Positions 8,269 to 17,658 are shown, numbered from the stretch's first letter. The stretch is 64,000 bases of DNA from Bradyrhizobium ontarionense (GCF_021088345.1 NZ_CP088156.1:7617001-7681000); one strand, 5' to 3'. Made by a program: numbers and translations. The notes: generated from the letters alone by a model not told the origin.

Positions 8269-9297
8269 ATGAACAAGATGTTGGGCCGGGTCACCGGCGC
8301 GCTGCTCGCGCTGACGCTGAGCACCGGTCTGGCCACGGCCGCGAGCAAGGTCACGATCGCAATCGGCGGCGGCGCCTGCCTGTGCTATCTGCCGACGGTG
8401 CTGGCCAAGCAGCTCGGCGAGTATGAGAAGGCCGGGCTCGAGGTCGAGCTGGTCGACCTCAAGGGCGGCTCGGATGCACTGAGGGCCGTGCTCGGCGGCA
8501 GCGCCGACGTCGTCTCCGGCTATTTCGACCACTGCGTCAATCTCGCCGCCAAGAAGCAGGAGATGCAGTCCTTCGTCGTGTATGACCGCTATCCCGGCCT
8601 CGTGCTGGTGGTGGCGCCGTCGCACAACAAGGAGATCAACTCGGTCAAGGATCTCGCCGGCAAGAAGGTCGGCGTCAGCGCGCCGGGCTCCTCGACCGAC
8701 TTCTTCCTGAAGTATATGTTGAAGAAGAACGGCGTCGATCCCACGGCGACCGCGGTGATCGGCGTCGGTCTCGGCGCCACGGCCGTGGCCGCGATGGAGC
8801 AGGGCCAGATCGATGCCGCCGTGATGCTCGATCCCTCGGTGACGGTGCTGCAGGGCAATCATGCGGATTTGAAAATCCTCAGCGACACCCGCACCCAGCA
8901 CGACACGCTCGAGGTGTTCAGCGGCGAATATCCGGGCGGCGCGCTGTACTCGACCTCGGCCTGGATCGCGGGCCACGAGAAGGAGACGCAGGCGCTGACC
9001 AACGCCATCGTTGGGACGCTGGCCTGGATCCATGCGCATACGCCGGAAGAGATCATGGCGAAGATGCCGGAGGAACTGGTCGGCAAGGACAAGGCGCTCT
9101 ACCTCGCCGCGCTGAAGAACACGATCCCGATGTATTCGCAGACCGGCAAGATGGATCCGAAGGGCGCGGATGCCGTGCTCGCCGTGTTCTCGACCGGCTC
9201 GCCCGAGGTCGCCAAGGCCAATGTCGACGTCAGCAAGACCTTCACCAACAAGTTCGTCGAGCAGGTCAAGGGCACGACCGGCACGGGCACGAAATAG
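8269..9297 (+). CDS. NitT/TauT-type ABC transporter substrate-binding protein
   Basis: 342 residues with a signal peptide ending near LATAA (about residue 25), so periplasmic. The mature chain begins with KVTIAIGGGACLCYLPTVLA and continues with LKGGSDALRAVLGGSADV, the hallmark of the SsuA/TauA/ThiY group. ACLCYLP, with two Cys close together near the ligand cleft, is distinctive; the Cys pair might be structural. GGAGG upstream of the ATG supports the start. The stop is followed after three bases by the NUDIX gene, so the binding protein, NUDIX hydrolase and PPK2 genes are probably co-transcribed. Ligand unknown. Confidence 0.88.
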   Translation: MNKMLGRVTGALLALTLSTGLATAASKVTIAIGGGACLCYLPTVLAKQLGEYEKAGLEVELVDLKGGSDALRAVLGGSADVVSGYFDHCVNLAAKKQEMQSFVVYDRYPGLVLVVAPSHNKEINSVKDLAGKKVGVSAPGSSTDFFLKYMLKKNGVDPTATAVIGVGLGATAVAAMEQGQIDAAVMLDPSVTVLQGNHADLKILSDTRTQHDTLEVFSGEYPGGALYSTSAWIAGHEKETQALTNAIVGTLAWIHAHTPEEIMAKMPEELVGKDKALYLAALKNTIPMYSQTGKMDPKGADAVLAVFSTGSPEVAKANVDVSKTFTNKFVEQVKGTTGTGTK

Positions 9298-9300
9298 GGG

Positions 9301-10017
9301 ATGACCGACGTCGTCATCCACCGCGTCACCACGCTCGACCTCACGGTCGAGCCGTGGGACTGGCCGTTTTCAGTGCAGCGCCGCGCCGAGATCGACGCGC
9401 ATTTCGCCGACAAGCAGCGCGAGAAGCCGGCGTTGTGGAACGGCCGCATCCTGCTCGGGCGCGACGCTGCGTTCCTGGAGGGACGGATGTCGGCGCGCTA
9501 TTTCGAGACCGACTTTGCGAGCCTGCTGGCGTGGCGCGACTGGGGTTATCCCGACCGCGCGGTGTTCAACGGCTTCGGTATGGGCGCCTTGCGCACGGCC
9601 GACGGCGCCTTCGTGCTTGGCGAGATGGGCGCGCATACGGCCAATGCCGGGCGCCTGTATTTTCCGGCCGGCACGCCCGATCTCGCCGACGTGGCCGATG
9701 GCATGCTCGATCTTGCCGCCAATGTGGCACGCGAGGTCGAGGAGGAGACGGGCCTCACGCCGGCGGACTATCGTGCGTCGGCGCATTGGGACTGCGTCGT
9801 GACCGGCGCCTCGATCGCGCTGATGCGGGTGCTCGACGCGCCCGAAACGGGCGTCGTCCTGCAACGCCGCATCGAGGCCAATCTGGCGGCCCAGGCCGAG
9901 CCGGAACTCTCGGCGATCCAGTTGGTTCGGAGCAGGGGCGATCTGACTGCGGCGATGCCGCGGTTCGTCACCGCCTTCCTCGAAACCCAGTTCAGCGACC
10001 AAGAGCCATCCTCATGA
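9301..10017 (+). CDS. NUDIX-domain hydrolase
   Basis: 238 residues. The NUDIX box is recognisable though degenerate at its start: a Gly-Arg-Leu-Tyr-Phe-Pro-Ala-Gly segment followed by NVAREVEEETGLTPADY, which keeps the REVEEETG helix that binds magnesium. The N-terminal 80 residues (starting TLDLTVEPWDWPF) are a separate region. The protein would hydrolyse a nucleoside diphosphate linked to some group X; the substrate is unknown. It is packed three bases after the binding-protein gene and overlaps the PPK2 start (ATGA), so it is part of the same operon. Confidence 0.85.
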   Translation: MTDVVIHRVTTLDLTVEPWDWPFSVQRRAEIDAHFADKQREKPALWNGRILLGRDAAFLEGRMSARYFETDFASLLAWRDWGYPDRAVFNGFGMGALRTADGAFVLGEMGAHTANAGRLYFPAGTPDLADVADGMLDLAANVAREVEEETGLTPADYRASAHWDCVVTGASIALMRVLDAPETGVVLQRRIEANLAAQAEPELSAIQLVRSRGDLTAAMPRFVTAFLETQFSDQEPSS

Positions 10018-10943
10018 GCAAGACGACGGTCCGCACGCTTGCCGACGAGCTCGAGCCTTTCATCTCGCCGTTCAGGGTCGAGGGCGGGCACAAGTTTCAT
10101 CTCAAGTCGTACAAGACCAATGCCAAGGGCGGCCTCGACAAGGAGAAGGGCGAGGCGCTCATCGCCGACAACCGCAAGCGGCTCTCCGACTTCCAGGAGA
10201 AGCTCTATGCGCAGGACCGCTGGTCGGTGCTGGTGCTGCTGCAAGGCATGGATGCCTCGGGCAAGGACAGCGCCATCAAGAGCATCTTCGAAGGCGTCAA
10301 TCCGCAGGGCTGCGAGGTGACCTCGTTCAAGCAGCCGACGTCGAAGGAACTCGACCACGACTTCATGTGGCGCAGCGCGATCGCGCTGCCCGAGCGCGGC
10401 CGCATCGGCATCTTCAACCGCTCCTACTACGAGGAATGCCTGGTCACGCGCGTGCATCCGGACATCCTCAAGGCGGAGAAGCTGCCACCGAGGCTCGTCA
10501 CCAAGCACATCTGGCGGGAGCGCTTCGAGGACATCTCCGCCTTCGAGCGCTACCTCACGCGCAACGGCACTGTGATCCTGAAGTTCTTTCTCAACATCTC
10601 CAAGGAGGAGCAGCGCCAGCGCTTCCTCGACCGCCTGGAGGAGCCGGCGAAGAACTGGAAGTTCTCGATGGGCGACGTCACCGAGCGTGCGCGCTGGCCC
10701 CGCTACCAGGCGGTCTACCAGGACATCGTGCGCCACACCTCGACGCCGTTTGCGCCGTGGTACGTCGTGCCCGCCGACCACAAATGGTTCGCCCGCGTCG
10801 TGATCGGCTCGACCATCGTCGCCGCGCTCGAAAGCCTTGACCTGCATTTCCCGCGCGTCGACCCGGGCTCGCGCGAGGAGTTCAAGGCGGTGCGCAAGGC
10901 GCTGGAGCAGGAAGCCACGGGCGGCAAGAAGAGCCGCAAGTGA
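10014..10943 (+). CDS. ppk2: Polyphosphate kinase 2 family protein
   Basis: 309 residues. Walker A is GMDASGKD (about residues 78-85) and the Walker B/catalytic segment is FNRSYYEECLVTRVHP (about 134-149), with a lid region rich in Arg/Lys after FLDRLEEPAKNWKFS. This is the single-domain PPK2 family, which phosphorylates nucleoside mono- or diphosphates with polyphosphate; the class (ADP/GDP versus AMP) is not decided here. The ATG overlaps the NUDIX stop by four bases; a long in-frame extension upstream is a shadow of the NUDIX gene. Co-location with a NUDIX enzyme hints at nucleotide-pool management, which is inference. Confidence 0.92.
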   Translation: MSKTTVRTLADELEPFISPFRVEGGHKFHLKSYKTNAKGGLDKEKGEALIADNRKRLSDFQEKLYAQDRWSVLVLLQGMDASGKDSAIKSIFEGVNPQGCEVTSFKQPTSKELDHDFMWRSAIALPERGRIGIFNRSYYEECLVTRVHPDILKAEKLPPRLVTKHIWRERFEDISAFERYLTRNGTVILKFFLNISKEEQRQRFLDRLEEPAKNWKFSMGDVTERARWPRYQAVYQDIVRHTSTPFAPWYVVPADHKWFARVVIGSTIVAALESLDLHFPRVDPGSREEFKAVRKALEQEATGGKKSRK

Positions 10944-11013
10944 GGTGAGGGCGCGCCCTCCCGAGCAATGGTTCTCGCTACGACACCAAACCCGGAGCGC
11001 GATCCTTCCACTC

Positions 11014-11223
11014 GTCATTCCGGGGCATTCGCTCAGATCAAAATGGCAACGCCATTTTGATCTGAGCGAATGAGCCCGGAATCCATAACCACAGGCGGGT
11101 ATTGGTGAGCGAGGTCGCTGTTGCTGGCACCTCCCGCCTCAAAGGCAGTCGTGGTTATGGATTCCGGGCTCGCGCTTCCGCCTCCGCTCTTCGAGCTACG
11201 GCGGAAGCACGCCCCGGAATGAC
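11014..11223. repeat. Nested palindromic intergenic element with perfect hairpin
   Basis: The gap between ppk2 and the CHASE2 gene (10944-11302) holds no gene but is filled by nested inverted repeats. The outermost arms are GTCATTCCGGGGC (11014-11026) and its reverse complement (11211-11223). A second pair reads GCCCGGAATCCATAACCAC (11074-11092) and its reverse complement (11151-11169). Inside the left part is a perfect 21-base hairpin with a three-base loop, 11027-11071. The outer motif recurs at 39531 and 43406. The fold lies between two convergent genes and may act as a bidirectional terminator. Confidence 0.8.
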
Positions 11224-11302
11224 GGGGATAGACCGGCGCTCATATTCGTGACGCACGGACCTCGTCTGAACGGGTCGCGAATTTGTTCCCAATCTTCCAG
11301 CC

Positions 11303-14071
11303 TCACGCCGCGCCCGCCTGCCGCCTGTCGGTAGCGTCCACCGCGAGGAACTGCCGCGCGAAATCGGCCGCCGGCATCGGCCTGCCGAAATGATAGCCCT
11401 GGCCGTGCTCGCAGCCGAGCCGGAGCAGGAAGTCGGCCGTGGCCTGGTTCTCGATGCCTTCCGCGATCACCGACAGCCCGAGCTGCTTGCTGAGGCTCAC
11501 GGTCGAGCCGACGATCGCGGCATCGTCGGCCTGCGTCAGCACATCGCGGACGAAGGAACGGTCGATCTTGAGGCCGTCGAGCGGAAACTTCTTCAGGTAG
11601 CTCAGGCTCGCATAGCCGGTGCCGAAATCATCGAAGACGAGGCTGACGCCGAGCGCCTGCAGCCGGTTGAATGTCTGCAGCACGCCGGGCTCGTCGTGCA
11701 GCAGGATGTCCTCGGTGACCTCGAGCTCGAGCAGGCCCGGCGACAGGCCCGTCGCCGTGAGCAGCTTGCCGACGAAGGCCGCGAGGTCGCCCGACTGGAA
11801 CTGTGACGGCGACAGGTTGACGCCGACGCGGATGTCGTGGCCGTCGAGTTGCCATTCCCGTGCCTGCCGGCAGGCGGTCGTCATGACCCAGGTCGCGACC
11901 GCTTCGGACAGCGGCGAGGTGTTGACGACAGGAATGAAATCGCCGGGGGGCACCAGGCCGCGGCTCGGATGGCGCCATCGGATCAGGGCTTCGGCGCCGA
12001 TCACGCGGCCGCTCAACAGGTCCACTTGCGGCTGGTAGAACAGCTCGAATTCCTTGCGCTCGACGGCGAGCGCGAGCTCGGCCTCCAGGGTCAGCCGCTG
12101 CTCGAGCTCGTGGCGGATCGCGGTCTCGAAGATCACGTGGCTGCCCCGCCGGTCCGTCTTCACGCGACAGAAGGCGAGGTGGGCGTTGCTGAGCAGTTCG
12201 TCCGCAGTCTGTCCGCCTTCGGGATGGACCGCGACGCCGAGGCTGACCTTGACGCGCTGCTGCCGCGCGCCGGTTTCCAGCGGTGCGTCGAACAGGCGCG
12301 AAAGCTGCTCGGCAAGCTCGGTCACGGTGCTGCCGATGGCGGAGCAGGGAAGGGCTATGGCGAACTCGTCTCCGCTGAGCCGGGCGACGCAGCCCATGCT
12401 GCCGATCTGAGCCCGCAGCCGTTCGGCCGCCGCGCAAAGGACGCGGTCGCCATAGGCGTGTCCGAGCATGTCGTTGATGTGCTGGAAGCCGTCGAGGCCG
12501 ATGACCAGCAGCGCGACATGGTCGGAGGCGGCATCAGCCGCCGCGATCATGGCGGCGAGCTCGATCTGCAGCGTATTGCGATTGATCAGTGCGGTCAGCG
12601 TGTCGTGTTCGGCGAGGTAACGGATGCGCTCGGCCTCGCGCTTGCGCACCGAGATGTCGCGCAGGATCACGCCATATTGCAGGCCGTCGGCGCCGTGCCA
12701 GGCGGAGAAGCTCGCCTCGACCGGAAACACCTCGCCATCCCTCCGGCGGCCTTCGAACTCGACGGTCGCGCCGCCGGGCAGCAATGTCGCCGGCAATGCG
12801 GCCTCCTGCTGCGGAAACAGATCGTCGGTTCCGACGCCGTCGGCATGCAGGCGCGCGAAGGGCTGGCCGATGATCTCGTCCACCCCGTAGCCGAAGATCG
12901 CGACCGCGCCCGGATTCCAGACGGTGATCCGCTTGTCCTGGTCGGTGCACACCAGCCCGTCGCCGATCGACATTGCGATCCGCTCGAAGCGGCTCTCGGC
13001 GACGTGCCGCAGCAGGCCACGGAAGTCGATTTCGTCGAGCGCCGTCGCCGTGAGATAGGCGACGAGCGCGATCTGCAGCAGCGAGGTGTCGAGCACCAGG
13101 GCATAGCGGTCGTGCAGCACCAGCGCGATCGCCTCGATGCTGATGCTCAGAAACGCGATCAACAGGCCGCGCCGTGCCGCAGAGAGATGCTGCCAGCTCG
13201 CCAGCATGATCGCGACGATCAGCAGCAGGCCGGCCACCGTGACCGCGGTCGTGGTCGTGAGCAAGGTGCGATGCTGAATGATTGTTTCAGCCGCCAGCGC
13301 TTGCACCACGACGCCGGGCAGAACCCGGCCATTCGGCACGCTGTAATAGTCGCCGAGCTCGATGGCGGTTGCGCCGACGATCACCCGCTTGTCCTTGAGT
13401 TGGGCCAGCGCCGCATCGTTGCCGCGGAGTACGTCGACATACGACACCCTCGGCAGCGACGATGGATCTATGCCGTGGTCGACCAGGAACGAGCTGTCCT
13501 TGACCGCATCGCTGCCGGCGAGGAACGTTCCCATCGACTGCAGGAATGTTTTCTCATGGTCGTTCTCGCAGAATTCGCCGAAGGCGTAGCTTCTGACGCG
13601 GCCGTCCCGTGCCACCTCGATGTTCACGAAGGCCGACCATGCCAGCCGTTCGAATTGCGGCAACGGCCGGTTCACGTGAATGGCCGTTCCCTTTCCCGCG
13701 GCGTCCAGCTGCTTGAAGACCGGCAGCACGACCGAGCCCTTGGCATTCTGCAGCGCGTTCAGGAAGGCCTGATCGGAGGCCGCATCTGACGGCGTGCTGA
13801 AATCGACGTCGAGGGCGACGTCGCGGACGCCGGCCCGCTGCAGCTGTTCCAGCAGGCGTGCATGATATGTCCGCGGCCACGGCCAGACGCCGATGGCCTC
13901 GATCGAGCGCGGGTCGATGGCGACGACCGCGATCTCCCCGCTGGCGGGGCGCGCATCCAGCCGAAAGCGCAGATCGACCAGCGCATGGCTGAGCAGCTCG
14001 TAGGAGCCGGATACGCCGACCGTCAGCAGTGCGACGACGACCAGAATATGCGGCATGAACCGCCTGAACAT
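11303..14071 (-). CDS. CHASE2-PAS-GGDEF-EAL cyclic-di-GMP signalling protein
   Basis: 922 residues. One membrane helix (about 8-28) precedes a periplasmic CHASE2 domain (about 30-265, with VVAIDPRSIEAIGVWPWPR), followed by three helices (about 275-346). A PAS domain (about 360-480) reads the cytoplasm. The GGDEF domain (about 490-645) carries RLSGDEF at 564-570, i.e. SGDEF instead of GGDEF. The EAL domain (about 660-910) carries EALIRW at 694, DDFGTGYASLSYLKKFP and EGIENQ and looks catalytically complete. I expect it to act mainly as a c-di-GMP phosphodiesterase; whether the SGDEF half makes c-di-GMP is open. It lies downstream of the FecR-domain gene on the same strand. Confidence 0.92.
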   Translation of the reverse strand: MFRRFMPHILVVVALLTVGVSGSYELLSHALVDLRFRLDARPASGEIAVVAIDPRSIEAIGVWPWPRTYHARLLEQLQRAGVRDVALDVDFSTPSDAASDQAFLNALQNAKGSVVLPVFKQLDAAGKGTAIHVNRPLPQFERLAWSAFVNIEVARDGRVRSYAFGEFCENDHEKTFLQSMGTFLAGSDAVKDSSFLVDHGIDPSSLPRVSYVDVLRGNDAALAQLKDKRVIVGATAIELGDYYSVPNGRVLPGVVVQALAAETIIQHRTLLTTTTAVTVAGLLLIVAIMLASWQHLSAARRGLLIAFLSISIEAIALVLHDRYALVLDTSLLQIALVAYLTATALDEIDFRGLLRHVAESRFERIAMSIGDGLVCTDQDKRITVWNPGAVAIFGYGVDEIIGQPFARLHADGVGTDDLFPQQEAALPATLLPGGATVEFEGRRRDGEVFPVEASFSAWHGADGLQYGVILRDISVRKREAERIRYLAEHDTLTALINRNTLQIELAAMIAAADAASDHVALLVIGLDGFQHINDMLGHAYGDRVLCAAAERLRAQIGSMGCVARLSGDEFAIALPCSAIGSTVTELAEQLSRLFDAPLETGARQQRVKVSLGVAVHPEGGQTADELLSNAHLAFCRVKTDRRGSHVIFETAIRHELEQRLTLEAELALAVERKEFELFYQPQVDLLSGRVIGAEALIRWRHPSRGLVPPGDFIPVVNTSPLSEAVATWVMTTACRQAREWQLDGHDIRVGVNLSPSQFQSGDLAAFVGKLLTATGLSPGLLELEVTEDILLHDEPGVLQTFNRLQALGVSLVFDDFGTGYASLSYLKKFPLDGLKIDRSFVRDVLTQADDAAIVGSTVSLSKQLGLSVIAEGIENQATADFLLRLGCEHGQGYHFGRPMPAADFARQFLAVDATDRRQAGAA

Positions 14072-14226
14072 GCCCTCTCCCGAATGTTCGCGTGCCAGGC
14101 TTCCGTCCGCGCTCGCGATCCCAAACTCACCTTGCCTCCGACTGCAGGACCATCAGCTGCCCCGCAGGTCTCCGCTCGCCGCATGACGAAGCGCGACGCG
14201 CGGCGCCACGCTCGAAGATGGTCCCA

Positions 14227-15504
14227 TCAATTCTTGTTGTGGCCGTAAGCGTAGGCGTTGCCGTTGCCGTGGCCGCTATTGCCATGGCCGCTATTGCCGT
14301 TGCCGTTGCCGTTGCCGTTGTTGCCGCTGTTTCCGTTGCCATGGCCGCTGTTGCCGCTACCGCCGTTGCTGTTGCCGCCGTTGCCGCCGTTACCGTTATT
14401 GCCGCTGTTGCCGCCACCGCTGCTCTTGCCGCCGCTGCTGCCATTTCCACTGTCGCCGCCGCTATTGACCGTGGCGAGGCTGGTGGTGGCCGATGCGGTC
14501 GGCGAACCGATTGCGGCGGTGACCGCGGCCGCGACCGAGGGATCTCCCGACGTGCCGTTGCTCGTCGCCGCGTTGCTCGGCGTGTTGCCGTTGCCGCTTC
14601 TCGCCTCACTCCAGGCGGTGCTGCGTCCGGTGCCGCCGGACGCTGCGTGGGCGCCATGGGCGAGACCGCGCGTCGCCTTCTGGATGTTCAGATTGACCTC
14701 GCCGATCGAGGTCGAGATCCGCACGACGTTCGGCTTCGCTCCGGCGGAGGTCGTGGCGGAGTGCTGCTGAGGGGACGCTGACGCCGCCGTGCGGGGCGCG
14801 GCGCCAATGGCATTGAGCGCGTGGATCACGCTGCCCTTGGTTTCGCGTGGCGCATGCAATCCGTCCCGGGGCACCGGAACCCGATCGATGGTCGGGGTGC
14901 GCGGACGGCCCTGCTCGATCGGGCTGAACGTGCCTGCGCCGGACAGGCTGAGGCCGGACCCGCCATTGGCGAACGTGGTGGCGGCCTGGCCGGGCAGGAC
15001 CTGGGCGATCTGCCCGGTCTTGAAGTCGGACACCTGCACCTGGCCACGGCTGACCTCGACCTTGGTGCTGCGGCCGCTGATCGTGACGCTGAACTGCGTG
15101 CCTTTCACAACGGCAGCGAGGTAAGGCGTCTCGACCTCGAAATGCTGAACGTTGCGCTTCTCGACATCGAGCAGAATCGAGCCGGCGCGCTGCAGGATCG
15201 TCGTCGCCATGCCGTCCTTGGCAGCAGTCGGCAGGCCGACTTCCGAGTTCGGCGCGACCACGATGGTCTCGGCGCCGCGCGTCAGTCGCACGCGCCCGTT
15301 CGGACCGGTGCGGATCGTGTCGCCCGGCTTCAGCGCATCTTCCTGCCCAAGCGACACGCGTTCAGCGCCCTGGCTTGCGACCCAGACATCGCCGGACGAT
15401 TTGCTCACCAGCCACGGCTCGCCGTCGGCGGCGAATGCGGCGGGCGTGGCGCCGAGAACACACGCGGCGATCAGTGCCGGCAACAGGAAACGCTTGGATG
15501 ACAT
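14227..15504 (-). CDS. Secreted FecR-domain protein with Gly/Asn/Ser-rich tail
   Basis: 425 residues with a signal peptide (about 1-25, ending AAFA). The FecR domain spans about 45-150 (ALKPGDTIRTGPNGRVRL, later VVAPNSEVGLP and VETPYLAAVVKGTQFSV). The middle is unstructured and Ser/Thr/Ala-rich, and the last 100 residues are almost only Gly, Asn, Ser and His (units such as GNSGHGNG), ending AYAYGHNKN. There are no other membrane segments, so this is a periplasmic or exported FecR-like protein, not a sigma-factor regulator. The same FecR plus CHASE2 pairing is common for envelope signalling genes. The TpsB-type gene is divergent and close, suggesting a shared surface function. Confidence 0.85.
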   Translation of the reverse strand: MSSKRFLLPALIAACVLGATPAAFAADGEPWLVSKSSGDVWVASQGAERVSLGQEDALKPGDTIRTGPNGRVRLTRGAETIVVAPNSEVGLPTAAKDGMATTILQRAGSILLDVEKRNVQHFEVETPYLAAVVKGTQFSVTISGRSTKVEVSRGQVQVSDFKTGQIAQVLPGQAATTFANGGSGLSLSGAGTFSPIEQGRPRTPTIDRVPVPRDGLHAPRETKGSVIHALNAIGAAPRTAASASPQQHSATTSAGAKPNVVRISTSIGEVNLNIQKATRGLAHGAHAASGGTGRSTAWSEARSGNGNTPSNAATSNGTSGDPSVAAAVTAAIGSPTASATTSLATVNSGGDSGNGSSGGKSSGGGNSGNNGNGGNGGNSNGGSGNSGHGNGNSGNNGNGNGNGNSGHGNSGHGNGNAYAYGHNKN

Positions 15505-15632
15505 GGTGCTGCTCGCGTCGGTTTGGCCGATCGCGAAACTAATCGAAATGTTTCAAGAGACCCTTAGGAGTTGCGGCCGCGTTTTCTTCACGCATTTACG
15601 CTTCATTGACCTTAACAAATTAAGAACGAAGC

Positions 15633-17435
15633 ATGCGTGCTTCTTGTGTCGAGGGAACTGGGAGGACTGCGGGCCGGCGCGACAGGGCGACCGCACCGCA
15701 CGCGTTGCCGCGGCTGAATGGGACCGTTGTCGCCGTCAGCCTCTGCTTGTCCGCATTCCTGTTCGCAGCCACGGCCCATGCGCAGCAGGTCAGCCAGCCC
15801 GGCTTCGATCCGCGGCAGACCGAGAAATATTTCGACGATCAGCAGTCCCGCTCGTCACAGCCGGCCCCCCCGCCGCCGCGTGCGCCGCACTTCGCGGCCC
15901 AGGAGGGTGGTGGCGACCGTAAGCCTTTGTTTACCATGCGCGGTGTCACGCTGACGGGAGCTACGGCACTGCCCGCCGAGCAGCTCGCAGCCAGCTATCA
16001 GCCTTATCTCGGCAAGCCGGTCTCGCAGGCCGATCTCGCTTCCATCGCAACCGCGATCAGCGATCAGTATCGCGCCGCCGGCTTTCATCTCAGCCGCGCG
16101 ATCGTCCCGCCGCAGGACATCAGCAACGGACGAGTGCGGATCCAGATCATCGAGGGCAGCGTCACCGAGGTGAGCCTGAAGGGGGCCGGCGCGGAAGAGT
16201 TCGGTATCCGGCCGCTGCTCGGCCCCGTGCTCGCCGAGCAGCCGTCGCGCTTCGCGACGCTGGAGCGGCAGCTGCTGCTGATCAACAGCCGCGGCGGCGT
16301 TCGCCTCGTCGATTCCTCGCTCGAGGAGATCGGCGGCACGACCGGCCGCTTCCGCCTGGTGATCGAGCTGCAGACCTGGCACGTCTACGGCTTCGCCGGG
16401 ATCGATAATCTGGGATCGTCGACCGTCGGCCCGTGGCAGAGCTATGCCACGGCCGCCTTCAACTCGTATCTGCTGCCCGGCGACACGCTCACGGCTAACA
16501 TGTCGACCACGCCGGGCGATCCGCGCCAGCTCGCCTTCGGGCGGCTGTCCTATGATGTGCCGGTCGGCACCGATGGGGTCCATGTCGGCGCCTCGGCGCT
16601 GTACAGCGAGGTGCGGCCCGGCGACGTGAGGCGACTGTTCAACGACAGCACCGTGACCGAGACGTTCGAGCTGCGCGGCGGCCTCGCGCCGATCCAGTCG
16701 CAGCGGGCCTCGCTCAACCTGGCGCTGGCGGCGGCCTTCAGCGACGTCACCGAGCGCGACCTGTTCGGCATCTGGTATCGCGATCACATCCGGACACTGA
16801 CCTTCACCGCCGACTATCGCTGGAAGGATGATGCCGGCGGCGACAGCTATCTGACGGTCGCCTACAAGCAGGGGCTGAGCGTGTTCGGCGCGACGCCGAC
16901 CGATGATCCCCTGGCATCACGCGCCGGCGCGTCGCCGAGCTTCTCGGTGTTCAACGGCTGGTTCACCCGCTATCAGACCTTGCCGGAGGCGTGGTCGCTG
17001 AAGCTCGCGGCCGCCGGCCAGGTCGCCTCGGGTCCGCTGTACAATTCACAGCAGTTCTATCTCGGCGGCCTTGCCTATGGCCGCGGCTATGGCAGCGCCG
17101 AGATCAGCGGCGACAATGGCGTCGCGGGCACGTTCGAGGTCCGCTTCGAGCAGAAGCCGGACTGGACCTACCTGAAGAGCTATCAGCTCTATGGTTTCTT
17201 CGATGCCGGGCTCGCCTGGAACGACGGCTTCCGGCCGTCCGACGGCGTGGCGTTGACCTCGGCGGGGGCGGGCGTGCGCTTCACCTTCCCGAACGACTGG
17301 CGCGCCGATCTCGGCGTCGCCGTCCCGCTCGGCTACCGCGCGCCCGACAATTCGACGCGCAGCGCACGTCTGCTGCTGTCGCTGTCCAGCACATTGAAGC
17401 TGTGCCCGCAGCGCGGGCAGGGGCCGTGCATCTAA
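15633..17435 (+). CDS. TpsB/FhaC-type outer-membrane two-partner secretion transporter
   Basis: 600 residues. After an N-terminal hydrophobic signal (about 33-50, ending AHAQQ) comes a Pro-rich linker, a POTRA region (about 95-240, containing FTMRGVTLTGATALP and a second beta-rich part) and a C-terminal 16-strand-type barrel region. The FhaC/ShlB signature VAYKQG and the conserved YLGG-YGRGYGSAEISGD loop are visible. The last residues end CPQRGQGPCI rather than in an aromatic residue. It should export a large TpsA substrate, but no TpsA gene lies in the window. The start at 15633 gives a long Arg-rich leader before the signal; a later start near residue 30 is possible. Confidence 0.85.
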   Translation: MRASCVEGTGRTAGRRDRATAPHALPRLNGTVVAVSLCLSAFLFAATAHAQQVSQPGFDPRQTEKYFDDQQSRSSQPAPPPPRAPHFAAQEGGGDRKPLFTMRGVTLTGATALPAEQLAASYQPYLGKPVSQADLASIATAISDQYRAAGFHLSRAIVPPQDISNGRVRIQIIEGSVTEVSLKGAGAEEFGIRPLLGPVLAEQPSRFATLERQLLLINSRGGVRLVDSSLEEIGGTTGRFRLVIELQTWHVYGFAGIDNLGSSTVGPWQSYATAAFNSYLLPGDTLTANMSTTPGDPRQLAFGRLSYDVPVGTDGVHVGASALYSEVRPGDVRRLFNDSTVTETFELRGGLAPIQSQRASLNLALAAAFSDVTERDLFGIWYRDHIRTLTFTADYRWKDDAGGDSYLTVAYKQGLSVFGATPTDDPLASRAGASPSFSVFNGWFTRYQTLPEAWSLKLAAAGQVASGPLYNSQQFYLGGLAYGRGYGSAEISGDNGVAGTFEVRFEQKPDWTYLKSYQLYGFFDAGLAWNDGFRPSDGVALTSAGAGVRFTFPNDWRADLGVAVPLGYRAPDNSTRSARLLLSLSSTLKLCPQRGQGPCI

Positions 17436-17594
17436 GTAATTGCGGGATTGGTGCGGCAGCAGAGGTCCACTTCTCCCATTGGGAGAGGTCGGATTGCATC
17501 GTCAGATGCGATCAACAATGCGTTAATCGTGACTACCCGTCTCGTGTGTGAACGCCGCGCCCCGAGTCTAAATTGCGATATGAACGACAAGTCA

Positions 17595-17658
17595 AGACAG
17601 GCAAACGCGAAATTCCGCAGCGGTTACGCTGCGCCACCATCCTAGAGACAGGCAAACG
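17595..17658 (+). repeat. Short direct repeat before an unknown gene
   Basis: The 13-base word AGACAGGCAAACG occurs at 17595-17607 and again at 17646-17658, the second copy ending directly at the ATG of the following gene. The two copies are 51 bases apart start to start. The second replaces a normal ribosome site, so it may matter for translation or be an insertion trace. Confidence 0.6.

Noticed and set aside
9354..10013. Upstream in-frame extension of the PPK2 gene
   Set aside because: It lies in the NUDIX gene in another frame; PPK2 homology starts at the ATG overlapping the NUDIX stop.
11837..13789. 650-codon plus-strand frame opposite the GGDEF-EAL gene
   Set aside because: Composition is that of an antisense shadow; the minus-strand protein has complete domains.
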